Shown piece after piece: positions 44,831 to 53,433 of a stretch of 64,000 nucleotides of DNA (within the stretch, counting starts at the first letter, position 1; each line of letters begins with the position of its first letter). This DNA comes from an uncultured Dialister sp. (GTDB taxonomy: Bacteria > Bacillota > Negativicutes > Veillonellales > Dialisteraceae). The notes beneath the pieces are model-generated. The model saw only the letters and a list, made by a program, of their open reading frames with translations. It had not been told where the DNA came from and searched no databases. Both the position numbers and the translations under genes were made by a program. The stretch spans positions 1 to 64,000 of the forward strand of contig UQJW01000009.1 of assembly GCA_900541485.1 (NCBI GenBank). The letters are read 5' to 3'.

Positions 44831-45808
44831 ATGCCAATACGAGAGGTAAAATCTTCGTTTTTTCAAGATAATTTAACAAATTACAACCAGGAAAAGACCC
44901 CCAAAAAAACCAATTCTACAGAAAGGGAAGAGGAAATATTTATTCCGGAAATCCCTAAATATACTTTTGATGACTTAATTTTAGCATCATCTGTAAAAGA
45001 AAATTTATTAGATATCGCTGATTACATAAAAAACAGTCATATTGTATTTGACACTTGGGGGTTTTCAAAAACTCATAGACAGCATAGAGGAATAGGGATT
45101 AATTTATACGGACCTCCGGGTACCGGGAAGACTATGGCAGCTCATGCATTAGCTGCTTACATGAAAAAAAAGATATTGGTAGTCAATTATGCAGACATTG
45201 AATCAAAATATGTTGGAGAAACACCAAAAAATATCCGATACGTCTTTGAAGTAGCAAAAAAGACTCATAGCATTATTTTTTTTGATGAAGCAGATGCTAT
45301 TTTAAGCAAACGTGTAACCAATATGTCGAGTGCCACTGATGTCAGTGTAAACCAAACTCGCTCTGTCATGTTAATGCTGATGAATGACTACCAAGACTTT
45401 ATACTATTTGCTACCAATTTTATTCAAAATTTTGACATAGCATTTATGCGGCGAATAGCAAAACATATTAGGTTTGAGCTTCCTGACCAAGAAGCTCGCA
45501 AAAGATTGTGGAATTTGTATATTCCAACGGAGATGCCTACAAATGCAGATGTTAATGAGTTGGCGGAAAAATATCAAGGAATCACCGGAAGTGATATTTC
45601 TACGGCAATATTAAATGCGGCATTTAAAGCAACACGTCAAAAAAAGCCTTTTGTCGCCAAAGAATATCTCTTTGAATCCATAGAAGATATTATAAAAAGC
45701 AAAGAAGCCAATCAAGGATATTCAGTGAAAACAAAATCGGTTTCTGAAAAATATGTAAAAAAACAATTGGGATATTTGCCTAGCGAATATCCCGCTAAAA
45801 AGTCATAG
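44831..45808 (+). CDS. AAA+ ATPase
   Basis: 325-aa classical AAA protein. A charged 45-residue N-terminus precedes YTFDDLILASSVKENLLDIADYI. Walker A is GPPGTGKT near residue 95, Walker B SIIFFDEADA near 150 and sensor 1 LFATN. The paired Arg in FMRRIAKHI (second region of homology) serve as Arg fingers, and a C-terminal lid GITGSDISTAILNAAFKA follows. All parts needed for a ring-forming ATP-driven remodeller are present. No protease domain or metal site is fused. It is the centre of the island cluster. Confidence 0.85.
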   Translation: MPIREVKSSFFQDNLTNYNQEKTPKKTNSTEREEEIFIPEIPKYTFDDLILASSVKENLLDIADYIKNSHIVFDTWGFSKTHRQHRGIGINLYGPPGTGKTMAAHALAAYMKKKILVVNYADIESKYVGETPKNIRYVFEVAKKTHSIIFFDEADAILSKRVTNMSSATDVSVNQTRSVMLMLMNDYQDFILFATNFIQNFDIAFMRRIAKHIRFELPDQEARKRLWNLYIPTEMPTNADVNELAEKYQGITGSDISTAILNAAFKATRQKKPFVAKEYLFESIEDIIKSKEANQGYSVKTKSVSEKYVKKQLGYLPSEYPAKKS

Positions 45809-45840
45809 CAATAAATTAATCAAGCAGAAAGGAAAAACAA

Positions 45841-46239
45841 TTGGGAGTTTTTAGCGTTGTTCGAAAATCATTTGTTTCTGTTGGAAAAATTTTCAATGGG
45901 ATTTGGCGTTCTACTAAAAACATTTTAAATGCAGTTCAGCAAGCATTTAAAATGTTTTTGTATACCGCAAGAGAATTTCTAAAAAATGTTATTCAAAAAA
46001 TCCAAGTAAAAATAGCGGGAACTTTAGTTGGAGCTGCTCACTTATTAAGAAAGATTGGAGATAAATTTATAGAAATTAGTCAAAATTTTTCTGTAGATAC
46101 AGAACTTGGCACATGGAAAGTTACAACAGTAAAAAGAAACATAAGCGAAAAAGATTTACCTACACAAATTCTTGATAAACTCGCTCTTCAAGGTGAAGTA
46201 AACAACACTAAAGATTTAAATGAAGCATTAATATGTTGA
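45841..46239 (+). CDS. Unknown membrane-associated island protein, family 2, downstream copy
   Basis: 132 aa from a TTG start with AAAGGA upstream. The N-terminal 75 residues form amphipathic helices rich in Phe, Val and Lys (VVRKSFVSVGKIFNGIW, FKMFLYTAREFLKNVIQK), without a full membrane span. The C-terminus WKVTTVKRNISEKDLPTQIL matches the tail of 44028-44405 (TTxxRxIS, acidic pair, P-x-Q-I-L-x-K-L). It is the partner of that gene on the other side of the ATPase. Function unknown. Confidence 0.65.
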   Translation: MGVFSVVRKSFVSVGKIFNGIWRSTKNILNAVQQAFKMFLYTAREFLKNVIQKIQVKIAGTLVGAAHLLRKIGDKFIEISQNFSVDTELGTWKVTTVKRNISEKDLPTQILDKLALQGEVNNTKDLNEALIC

Positions 46240-46257
46240 GGTTGATAGGAACGTATT

Positions 46258-46635
46258 ATGAAAAACAAAGAAAATATTAAATTATCTACTGCATGGCAGG
46301 AGTTTAAGGAAGCTTTACATTATGCAACTCAAGCTAAAATTGGAAAATTTTCCTTAGGTACATATATTAAACGTCTGAGTTATTCTATTGATGATTATAT
46401 TCAAAAGATAGAAAAAGAAGAAGATTTACAATTCCAATCTGGATATATTGAGGTGTATTCGAATCAAACAAATATTAACTTCTCTATTCATCTAACTTTT
46501 ATTGACAAAAATAAAATCATAACGGAAAAAATATTATGCAAATCGATAATGTCTGAGCAATTTACAAAAGAAACTTTACCTCAACTGCAAAACAATAAAA
46601 AAGTGTATATTATTGATCCTCCGGGAGGAGAATAA
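46258..46635 (+). CDS. Unknown island protein, family 1, downstream copy
   Basis: 125-aa soluble protein. Its second half (SGYIEVYSNQTNINFSIHLTF, then TKETLPQLQNNKKVYIIDPPG) parallels that of 43556-43999. The N-terminal halves differ. It lies 18 bases after the previous gene and one base before the next, so it is part of the same operon. Confidence 0.65.
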   Translation: MKNKENIKLSTAWQEFKEALHYATQAKIGKFSLGTYIKRLSYSIDDYIQKIEKEEDLQFQSGYIEVYSNQTNINFSIHLTFIDKNKIITEKILCKSIMSEQFTKETLPQLQNNKKVYIIDPPGGE

Positions 46636-47406
46636 ATGATGAATATAATTATAACTTTAATAGTTTTAGGAATTGTGATTGCTGTTTTAGTTTGGATTGC
46701 TGATCATATTAAGGGAATATTATTGGGGGGTGCCGGAATTGCATTTTTGGGCATCTGTTTTTGGTTGATTGAGGAGCATATGGAAGTATTTCAGTTTTTA
46801 GTTGCCGGAATTATTGTAATCATTTTCGGCTATTTTATATGGAAGGCCTCCGAGAAGGCCTTAGCTTCGAGCAAAAACTATATGAAGGTCAAAACCGAGA
46901 ATCGTTTATTAAAAAGTGAAGAAAAATTGCTACAAAAGCTTACTGAGATAACCAGTAAAAATAAAATAGGATTTGTAACCATGCAGGACATAGAGAAAAT
47001 GCTCTCTCGTTACTCAAATAAAAAGTACCCAATGGATATGACATTTTGTGCTATTGTTTCGGAGTATATTAATGATTCCGAAAAACAGAATTTTGTAAAC
47101 AATAAAAAATGGGCAGAACCTTATGTTCAACATATCATTAGTATTGGTGTAAGGTCACTTTCACAGCTATTGGAGGAGGTAGATGGACCACTACGTCATT
47201 TCATGCATTTTACTCCAGATGAAACGTTACTTTATAGTGCTTTAGAGGAATATACAGTAAAAAAAGATATTGATACACCGGCTATCTTATCAAAAAACGA
47301 AATCAATGGAACTATAGTTTATCAACCTACAGAGTATGGTATTCGCCTATATAATGGTACATTATCGCATAGTGAATCTGAAGAAATAGATTTTGACAAT
47401 TTGTAA
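46636..47406 (+). CDS. Two-helix membrane protein of the island operon
   Basis: 256 aa. Two or three hydrophobic segments occupy residues 1-70 (IIITLIVLGIVIAVLVWIA, GILLGGAGIAFLGICFWLI, FLVAGIIVIIFGYFIW). A coiled-coil-like stretch to about 115 and a 140-residue cytoplasmic domain of no known family follow. GGGAGG directly precedes the ATG. It would give the ATPase system a firm membrane anchor. It is the last gene of the run. Confidence 0.7.
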   Translation: MMNIIITLIVLGIVIAVLVWIADHIKGILLGGAGIAFLGICFWLIEEHMEVFQFLVAGIIVIIFGYFIWKASEKALASSKNYMKVKTENRLLKSEEKLLQKLTEITSKNKIGFVTMQDIEKMLSRYSNKKYPMDMTFCAIVSEYINDSEKQNFVNNKKWAEPYVQHIISIGVRSLSQLLEEVDGPLRHFMHFTPDETLLYSALEEYTVKKDIDTPAILSKNEINGTIVYQPTEYGIRLYNGTLSHSESEEIDFDNL

Positions 47407-47643
47407 TAATGCTATTGAGAACTATTTACAAACCGGCTGAGTATAAATGACTATTAATAAACTGATATCGAAGTAATTTCTATTGTTCAACTACGGCTCG
47501 TATATGCATCATGTTTTTCTTTCTTTTAATCTCAGTTATTTCCCATTAGCTATAGAAATTTAATTTTTTACCTTTTATCATCTAAAAATATTCCCTTGTA
47601 TATTATATGAATGAGCGGAAGAAATGCTTTTATATCAATCCGG

Positions 47644-47671
47644 GAACCACTTATGTGGTTCTCTTTTTATT
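47644..47671 (+). terminator. Probable terminator of the island operon
   Basis: GAACCAC and GTGGTTC pair across TTAT, followed by TCTTTTTATTT. It lies 240 bases after the last gene. The gap 47407-47737 has no other feature. Confidence 0.7.
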
Positions 47672-47737
47672 TGATGCCGGGAAGGTGATTTATATGAATG
47701 GAAATAAAAAGAAATCAAATGATTTGATGAGAGCTAA

Positions 47738-47911
47738 CTCTTCGGAGAAACCATAGACCTCTTGTCTAATTTGGAAGAAAGTCTGGACAGTTTGCTTGAT
47801 GTGTTTGATGATTCACGGAATGAAATACGGAAAAGTCAGTGCAAATTTTCCGAATCCTTTCCCAAAATGTCGTCAAAGTGTCGTCAGAAATGTGTTGCAA
47901 AGAGATTTTAA
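47738..47911 (+). pseudogene. Possible C-terminal tail of a tyrosine integrase
   Basis: An open stretch without a start codon reads LLSNLEESLDSLLDVFDDSR and ends SFPKMSSKCRQKCVAKRF and TAA. Tails of this kind (FPKMSSKCRQ) close many phage-type integrases, and it points at the 3' end of the tRNA 55 bases away, where an integrase gene is expected. The catalytic domain is absent. The family call is a memory-based impression. Confidence 0.3.
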
Positions 47912-47927
47912 CTTGTATATTTACAAA

Positions 47928-47956
47928 ATAAAAAAGCCTATCTTATTCGATAGGCT
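47928..47956 (-). terminator. Terminator of the tRNA-Ser gene
   Basis: AGCCTATC and GATAGGCT pair; on the minus strand a TTTTTTATTTT run follows. It lies 10 bases beyond the tRNA 3' end. Confidence 0.85.
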
Positions 47957-47965
47957 CTGTCTTCG

Positions 47966-48057
47966 TGGCGGAGAGAGGGGGATTCGAACCCCCGTGCCGG
48001 TATTCGCCGGCAACATGATTTCCAATCATGCACCTTAAACCGCTCGGACACCTCTCC
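47966..48057 (-). tRNA. tRNA-Ser (GGA anticodon)
   Basis: 92 bases including the encoded CCA. The acceptor GGAGAGG/CCTCTCC is perfect, with discriminator G. The D arm, a long variable arm (TTGCCGGCGAATACCGGCA, class II) and the T arm GGGGGTTCGAATCCCCC are clear. The anticodon loop reads TTGGAAA, giving GGA, which decodes UCC and UCU. The AT-rich island abuts its 3' end, a usual integration site. Confidence 0.97.
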
Positions 48058-48151
48058 ATTTTTATCAGTTTACCCGCAGGTAGGAACTGACTGACTTATT
48101 TATTATATTGATTCGGTCTCTATCTGTCAAGAGAAATTTGCTCTTTTCCCG

Positions 48152-49126
48152 TTATGTTTCAAAATAGGACCGGATTTGTTCATTATCGTTTGTGATTCCC
48201 AAAGCGGCAGATAACAGCAGTCTGGCTTTGGAAGCAGAAAGTGTGCCGCCTGATATAATGCCCAGGTCTTTCATGGATTTGATACTTCCGTCGTAGCTGT
48301 ATTCTTCCATAATGCTTCCTGTAGGTACACGGGTGGTGAGTACCACGGGAATACCGGTCTTCCTTAATTCCGCAATGGCTTTTTTACATTCCGGCGGTAC
48401 ATTTCCGCAGCCGAGACCGTCTATAATGACACCTTTGGCTTTTCCTTTTGCAGATTTTATAATTTCGCCGTCCATGCCTGACCAGGTCGGAATGATCCAG
48501 ACTTGGGGCTCGATTCGCGAGGGATGGATTTTTTTATGCGCCACGGGAATTCGTCCGTACAGTACCGTATTTCCGGAGACCGTACCTAAAGGCCCGTAGT
48601 GAAGATCACGAAAGGTATCGGGATTTGTTGTATGTACTTTGGTGACTTCTCCGGCAGAGTAAATGCGGTCGCCCAGGCAGACGACAACGCCCATTTTTCC
48701 TGTCATGTCATCGGCGGCAATTCTGACGGCGGATAATATATTTTCAGGGCCGTCGGCACTGATTTCATGACTGCCCCGCATGGCACCTGTGACACATACG
48801 GGTTTTTCGGTTTGCAGAGTTATATACAGAAAGAAAGCGGTTTCTTCCAGTGTGTCGGTTCCGTGGGTGACTACAAATCCGTCGGCGGCATTTTCTGCAG
48901 CGAGTTTGTCGATTTCCCGGGAGAGGGCAAACATTTTTTCAACGGTCATCCAACCGCTCGGGATATTTGAAAATTCCCATACTTCTATATCTGCCGCGTG
49001 AGAAAGTCCGGGGATTGCAGAAACTAAGTCGGCTCCTGATACGGCGGGGACGAGGCCTCCCGTATTTTCGTCTTTTTTCATGGCGATTGTACCGCCGGTA
49101 GTGATAATGATGATTTTCTTTTTCAT
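48152..49126 (-). CDS. L-asparaginase
   Basis: 324-aa type I/II asparaginase fold enzyme that releases ammonia from asparagine. The two nucleophile motifs are TTGGTIA at residues 9-15 and VTHGTDTLEETA near 86, the latter with the Thr-Asp pair and the following Lys-like region (VCVTGAMRG). No signal peptide is visible, so it acts in the cytoplasm. It lies 87 bases from cbiZ on the same strand. Confidence 0.93.
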   Translation of the reverse strand: MKKKIIIITTGGTIAMKKDENTGGLVPAVSGADLVSAIPGLSHAADIEVWEFSNIPSGWMTVEKMFALSREIDKLAAENAADGFVVTHGTDTLEETAFFLYITLQTEKPVCVTGAMRGSHEISADGPENILSAVRIAADDMTGKMGVVVCLGDRIYSAGEVTKVHTTNPDTFRDLHYGPLGTVSGNTVLYGRIPVAHKKIHPSRIEPQVWIIPTWSGMDGEIIKSAKGKAKGVIIDGLGCGNVPPECKKAIAELRKTGIPVVLTTRVPTGSIMEEYSYDGSIKSMKDLGIISGGTLSASKARLLLSAALGITNDNEQIRSYFET

Positions 49127-49212
49127 AAGCGATAGAACTCTCTTTTCTTATAAGGTCTAGGTACTGCTCTTTTATGAGCAAAGGTGGTGGATACGTCTGG
49201 GAAAAATTTTCT

Positions 49213-50331
49213 TCAAACTTGTTTTTCTTTTTCGTTTTCCATTTTTCGGGAAATAATATCTGTAAATTTCTGTATCAGTGAGGTTATATTTGCCTCTTTA
49301 ATCACTACGGAAGGTACATTATAGGCTGCGGCAATATGGTCAAGAATCACTTGTGCCGCTTTTTTTGTATCTTCTTCCGTATCAAGGCCCCAGCGATAAT
49401 GGTCGAGCAAAGTAGCATAGAGGGCTGTCCAGGTCACGGCATCACTTTCTTTGTCCGCCGGTTCCCACCATGTATGGAAATCACTGTCCGATAAAGTGCC
49501 GCCCTGTTTTTGATAAAGGTTATAAAGAAATTTCTCAGTGACTCCGTAACGTCTCATCCGTTCCCGTACACTGTACTGCATAGAAGAATCTAAATGATTT
49601 TGCCGTCTCAGTCCTTCTTTCACCGCTTCTTTTACGGCAAGACCAATAAGTTCACCCAGTTTATTGTGTTTTCCTGATGAACGGAAATAAATCGGACTGT
49701 CCGGATTGGCGACAATCAGCGTGGAATCGGTTCCCGAGCCTGTGGCAGGTTCATAGGAATACCGGCTTCCCGTCAGAAGTTCGCGAAGTGCTGCCGATTT
49801 TGCTTCTGTACAAGTGACCAGGGCACGTGTCAAAACTCCTTCCGGCATATCCGCTCCCAAAAAGAGCATAATGTTGATGGTGCCCGGTTTAAAATATTCC
49901 GGCTTGCTTTCTCCGCCATACGCAAAGGCCGGATCGCCGGCAGAACCTGCATTGGCTTCTATACCTGCTGTGACACAGGCCGTTACTTTTAAATTTTTAT
50001 AGGTTTTCTCCACGACTACGGCATTTTCCATATCTGCCGCCGTGCCGAAACCGGTAGATACTTTCCAATCATTTCCGATACTTTCGGCTTTCTTTTTTAT
50101 ATCTTCTTCATACTCTTGAAAAGACATACAGGTGCCGCCTGTACGCTCTGCACATTTATAATTGAATACTTCTTTGATGTTGTCATGAAATCCTCCATTT
50201 ACCGGAGAGGTGCTCACTACTTTTTTTGCCTGCTTAAATAAGACAAATACGGTTTTCCCTTCAAGGTTTCTTCGTATTTCATCGCCGCATTCAAAACGGT
50301 ATAAGATTTCATCCGTATTGTGGTTTATCAT
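49213..50331 (-). CDS. cbiZ: Adenosylcobinamide amidohydrolase (CbiZ family)
   Basis: 372-aa protein. The CbiZ core spans about residues 105-250: VTACVTAGIEANAGSAGDP, PGTINIMLFLGADMP, ALVTCTEAKSAALREL and ATGSGTDSTLIVANPD. CbiZ removes the side chain of cobinamides so that scavenged corrinoids can be rebuilt into B12. N- and C-terminal extensions of about 100 residues are present; the latter is helical and unrecognised. The ATG at 50331 with GGAG upstream is preferred to a TTG two codons earlier. B12 salvage fits the class II reductase at 22748. Confidence 0.8.
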   Translation of the reverse strand: MINHNTDEILYRFECGDEIRRNLEGKTVFVLFKQAKKVVSTSPVNGGFHDNIKEVFNYKCAERTGGTCMSFQEYEEDIKKKAESIGNDWKVSTGFGTAADMENAVVVEKTYKNLKVTACVTAGIEANAGSAGDPAFAYGGESKPEYFKPGTINIMLFLGADMPEGVLTRALVTCTEAKSAALRELLTGSRYSYEPATGSGTDSTLIVANPDSPIYFRSSGKHNKLGELIGLAVKEAVKEGLRRQNHLDSSMQYSVRERMRRYGVTEKFLYNLYQKQGGTLSDSDFHTWWEPADKESDAVTWTALYATLLDHYRWGLDTEEDTKKAAQVILDHIAAAYNVPSVVIKEANITSLIQKFTDIISRKMENEKEKQV

Positions 50332-50382
50332 AAACAATCTCCGTTTCTTCTGTATGATACCGTGGACAAAAACAGTTACAAC

Positions 50383-50406
50383 AAAAAAGAGCTTTCGCTC
50401 CTTTTT
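50383..50406 (-). terminator. Terminator of guaB
   Basis: AAAAAGAGC and GCTCCTTTTT arms around TTTC; on the minus strand the stem is followed by T6. Confidence 0.8.
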
Positions 50407-50414
50407 GCTATGTA

Positions 50415-51920
50415 TTAATTATTGTTATTTTCCTTTTCTTTCCTTATAACGTCATGAGCACCGCCTTCGACAATGGAGGTGGCGGATACGAGCGTCAGCT
50501 TTGCTTTTTCCTGCAATTCTGCAATGGAAAGGGCACCGCAGTTACACATGGTCGCCTTAATTTTGGCACAGGTTTTGGCTACGTTTTCTTTCAAAGGACC
50601 TGCATAAGGTACATAGGAGTCGACGCCTTCTTCAAAGAGAAGTTTCTTTTCTCCGCCGAGATCATAGCGGCCCCAGTTGCGGGCTCTGTTGGAACCTTCT
50701 CCCCAGTATTCTTTTACTACCGTACCGCTGACGGTCCGTTTTTGCGTAGGAGATTCGTCGAAACGGGCAAAGTAACGGCCGAGCATAACAAAGTCGGCAC
50801 CCATGGCAAGGGCGAGGGTGATATGGTGATCGTAGACGATACCGCCGTCGGAGCAAATCGGAACATAGATACCTGTCTTTTTGTAATATTCATCTCTTGC
50901 ACGGCAGACTTCAATAACGGCAGTTGCCTGGCCGCGGCCGATACCTTTTGTTTCTCTTGTGATGCAGATGGAACCTCCGCCGATTCCGACCTTTACAAAG
51001 TCGGCACCTGCTTCTGCGAGGAAAAGGAAACCGTCCCGGTCAACGACATTTCCCGCTCCTATTTTTACTTTATCGCCGTAACGTTCACGGACCCAGTCAA
51101 TTGTGATTTTCTGCCATTCCGAATAGCCTTCGGAGGAATCAATGCAAAGGACATCGGCTCCCGCATCTACGAGAAGAGGTACGCGTTCTGCATAGTCTCT
51201 TGAGTTAATACCGGCACCGACAACAAATCTTTTTTTCGCATCGAGCATTTCATCAGGATTTTCACGGTGGGAGTCATAGTCCTTACGGAATACGAAACCG
51301 TACAGTCTTCCGTCTTCATAAAGAACGGGAAGGGAATTGATTTTATTGTCCCAGATGATGTCGTTCGCTTCAGAAAGAGTAATACCGAACTTGGCAGTGA
51401 CAAGCTTTTCCAAAGGAGTCATGAAATCTGAAATTTTTTCCGAAGGATCCATGCGGCTGACACGATAGTCACGGCTGGAAACAATGCCTACCAGCTTGCC
51501 GTTGGCCGTACCGTCAACAGTGATGGCTACTGTAGAATGGCCCGTTTTTTCTTTTAAAGCTAAAATATCTGCCAGTGTATTTTCAGGAGACAGATTGGAG
51601 TCACTGGAAACAAAGCCTGCTTTTTTGGCTTTGACTCTTGCCACCATAGCAGCTTCTTCTTCCGGAGTCTGGGAACCGTAGATAAAAGAAATACCTCCGT
51701 TACGTGCAAGCTCGACAGCCAGTTTTTCACCGGAAACGGCTTGCATGATAGCAGAAACCATAGGAATGGACAGCTCGATATCCGGAGTTTCTCCCTTTTT
51801 AAATTTTACGAGAGGTGTTTTTAAGGAAACATTTGCGGGAATACATTCACAGGAAGAATATCCGGGAATCAGAAGATATTCATTAAAGGTATGTGCAGGT
51901 TCATTGATATAGGTTGCCAT
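50415..51920 (-). CDS. guaB: IMP dehydrogenase
   Basis: About 501-aa enzyme for the committed step of guanine nucleotide synthesis. A (beta/alpha)8 barrel is interrupted by two CBS domains at about residues 100-220. The active-site loop is [21 protein letters not shown] with the catalytic Cys in [23 protein letters not shown] and [10 protein letters not shown] bind substrate. The loop (GIGGG, ITRE) is the variant found in some Clostridia rather than the commoner GIGPGSICTTR. AGGAGG precedes two adjacent ATG; the second (51920) has better spacing. Confidence 0.93.
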   Translation of the reverse strand: MATYINEPAHTFNEYLLIPGYSSCECIPANVSLKTPLVKFKKGETPDIELSIPMVSAIMQAVSGEKLAVELARNGGISFIYGSQTPEEEAAMVARVKAKKAGFVSSDSNLSPENTLADILALKEKTGHSTVAITVDGTANGKLVGIVSSRDYRVSRMDPSEKISDFMTPLEKLVTAKFGITLSEANDIIWDNKINSLPVLYEDGRLYGFVFRKDYDSHRENPDEMLDAKKRFVVGAGINSRDYAERVPLLVDAGADVLCIDSSEGYSEWQKITIDWVRERYGDKVKIGAGNVVDRDGFLFLAEAGADFVKVGIGGGSICITRETKGIGRGQATAVIEVCRARDEYYKKTGIYVPICSDGGIVYDHHITLALAMGADFVMLGRYFARFDESPTQKRTVSGTVVKEYWGEGSNRARNWGRYDLGGEKKLLFEEGVDSYVPYAGPLKENVAKTCAKIKATMCNCGALSIAELQEKAKLTLVSATSIVEGGAHDVIRKEKENNNN

Positions 51921-52212
51921 CATTTCCTCCTAACAAAAGACTTTAAAAGTATAAATTCTAATTATTATATCTAAAACACGGACCGAAAGGAAGAGAATTT
52001 GTGCAAAATATTCTCTTCAGTTTGTTTTATTTTATTACAAATAGAAAATATATTCCATAATTCTGCCCCATATAAAGGAAATAAATAAAGAAATTTTATA
52101 AATAATAAAGAAAGACACGGACAAACAAGTTTCAATTGGCAGTAAAGAAAAAATCCTGTCCTCCGGGAATGATATAATAAAAACAAAAGCAGTTAACGAA
52201 AGCAGGCAGGCT

Positions 52213-53433
52213 ATGGATAAAAGAAAGACCGCCAATAAAATATTGGGAGCTGCATTCACCACTTGCCTGGTGACCGCTCCTTTTCAAGGAAATGGACTCT
52301 GGCAGGCCGGTTTATTTCATGTGGCTTTTGCGGCAACCGTCGGGGGAATTGCGGACTGGTTTGCCGTGACTTCTCTTTTTGAAAAACCGCTGGGAATTTC
52401 TTACAGGACGGATATTATTGCCAACCGCCGCGACAAAATTGTGGAAATGGCGAAAGAAATGGTCAGTGAGGAATTGCTTCCCCAAAGAAAGATGGAAGAG
52501 TTTTTTAAAGAGCATCTCCCTTCTGAAATTCTTTTGTCGTGGCTCAAAAATCACAGAGAAGCGGTCGGTCTGATTCTGGAGGAAGTTCTTCAGGCAGGGA
52601 TTTCCGCTATAGATAAAGACCGGATTATAAACGTACTCATCGAAAAAGGAGAAGAGGCGGCAGCAGGAGAAGATTGGACAGAGCGGATTGCTTTTGTTCT
52701 TGAAACACTGAAAACATACGAGCAAAAATCTGTTTTGCAGGAAGCACTGGCAGGGGAAGTCAAGCATTTTTTGGAAAACAGATTTACCTTAGACGAAGTG
52801 CAGAGTCTTTACCGGGAGGCGTGGAGACGGTACAAAGAACAGGGATGGTTCCGGGGAGTTTTGCAGAAGGTCATGGAAGACAGAGATGAAGAGGCTGTCC
52901 GTATTCTCCGTGAAAATATTTTGCAGATAGCAGATACCGTTAAAGACCCGGAAAGTGAAATCTGCCGTACTTTGGAAAATGCTTATGACCGGTTGATTTT
53001 CCGTTTGCGTAACGATGAATCATTCAAAAGTACATGGAACGGATATATTGCAAATGCTTTGTCAGCATGGATGAAAAAACATGGAACGGAACGGGCAAAA
53101 ACGGTATGGCAGGAGCAGGAAAATAATGTGGTGAGAAGTCTGTCGGAAATTTTATTAAAAATGGCGGAAGACAGACTTTCAAATCCGCAGAAAAAAGAAG
53201 AATTTGATGATTTTCTCTTGAAAGTATGTATTCCCCGGTTACCGTGGATACATAAAAAAATCAAGGAATCCGTGGAATATGCATTATCCGGCTATGACGG
53301 AAGAAAAATGGCAAAAATTGCAAAAGACGGAGTTTATCAGGATATACAAACGATACGGATTAACGGTTCACTTTGCGGCGGGGTGCTAGGGGGACTGTTT
53401 TATCTGATTTCTATTCTGGGAGGGCTGTTTTAA
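52213..53433 (+). CDS. DUF445 membrane protein 1
   Basis: 406 aa. An N-terminal region with two hydrophobic segments contains GGIADWFAVTSLFEKPLG and TDIIANRRDKIVEMA, the signature of DUF445 (YheB/YjiN-like) proteins. A long helical cytoplasmic region follows, and a final membrane segment ends the protein (IRINGSLCGGVLGGLFYLI). Function unknown. A TATAAT box lies near 52172. It overlaps the next, related gene by one base. Confidence 0.85.
   Translation: MDKRKTANKILGAAFTTCLVTAPFQGNGLWQAGLFHVAFAATVGGIADWFAVTSLFEKPLGISYRTDIIANRRDKIVEMAKEMVSEELLPQRKMEEFFKEHLPSEILLSWLKNHREAVGLILEEVLQAGISAIDKDRIINVLIEKGEEAAAGEDWTERIAFVLETLKTYEQKSVLQEALAGEVKHFLENRFTLDEVQSLYREAWRRYKEQGWFRGVLQKVMEDRDEEAVRILRENILQIADTVKDPESEICRTLENAYDRLIFRLRNDESFKSTWNGYIANALSAWMKKHGTERAKTVWQEQENNVVRSLSEILLKMAEDRLSNPQKKEEFDDFLLKVCIPRLPWIHKKIKESVEYALSGYDGRKMAKIAKDGVYQDIQTIRINGSLCGGVLGGLFYLISILGGLF

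Larger units (their letters stand above)
41700..47965. mobile_element. AT-rich genomic island ending at tRNA-Ser
   Basis: From about 41.7 kb to the tRNA at 47966 the sequence is clearly more AT-rich than either flank, and its genes all run on the plus strand and have no housekeeping identity. It starts with broken reading frames, contains an XRE regulator and a run of unknown genes, and ends with a possible integrase tail next to the 3' end of tRNA-Ser. That is the usual layout of an element inserted at a tRNA. I could not find a second copy of the tRNA 3' end at the left side, so the left border is approximate and the element may be decayed. Confidence 0.55.

Noticed and set aside
41482..47965. 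Direct repeat of the tRNA-Ser 3' end as a left attachment site
   Set aside because: I looked for the GGGATTCGAACCCCC core and the GGAGAGAGG end to the left and saw no copy; the left border stays undefined.
47796..48038. 80-codon plus-strand frame running through tRNA-Ser
   Set aside because: It translates the tRNA in antisense; such frames are common next to tRNA genes.
50454..51203. 249-codon plus-strand frame opposite guaB
   Set aside because: Antisense shadow of a well-conserved gene.
51921..52212. Purine riboswitch upstream of guaB
   Set aside because: No purine-aptamer core (paired stem with the conserved loop-loop bases) could be found in this AT-rich stretch.
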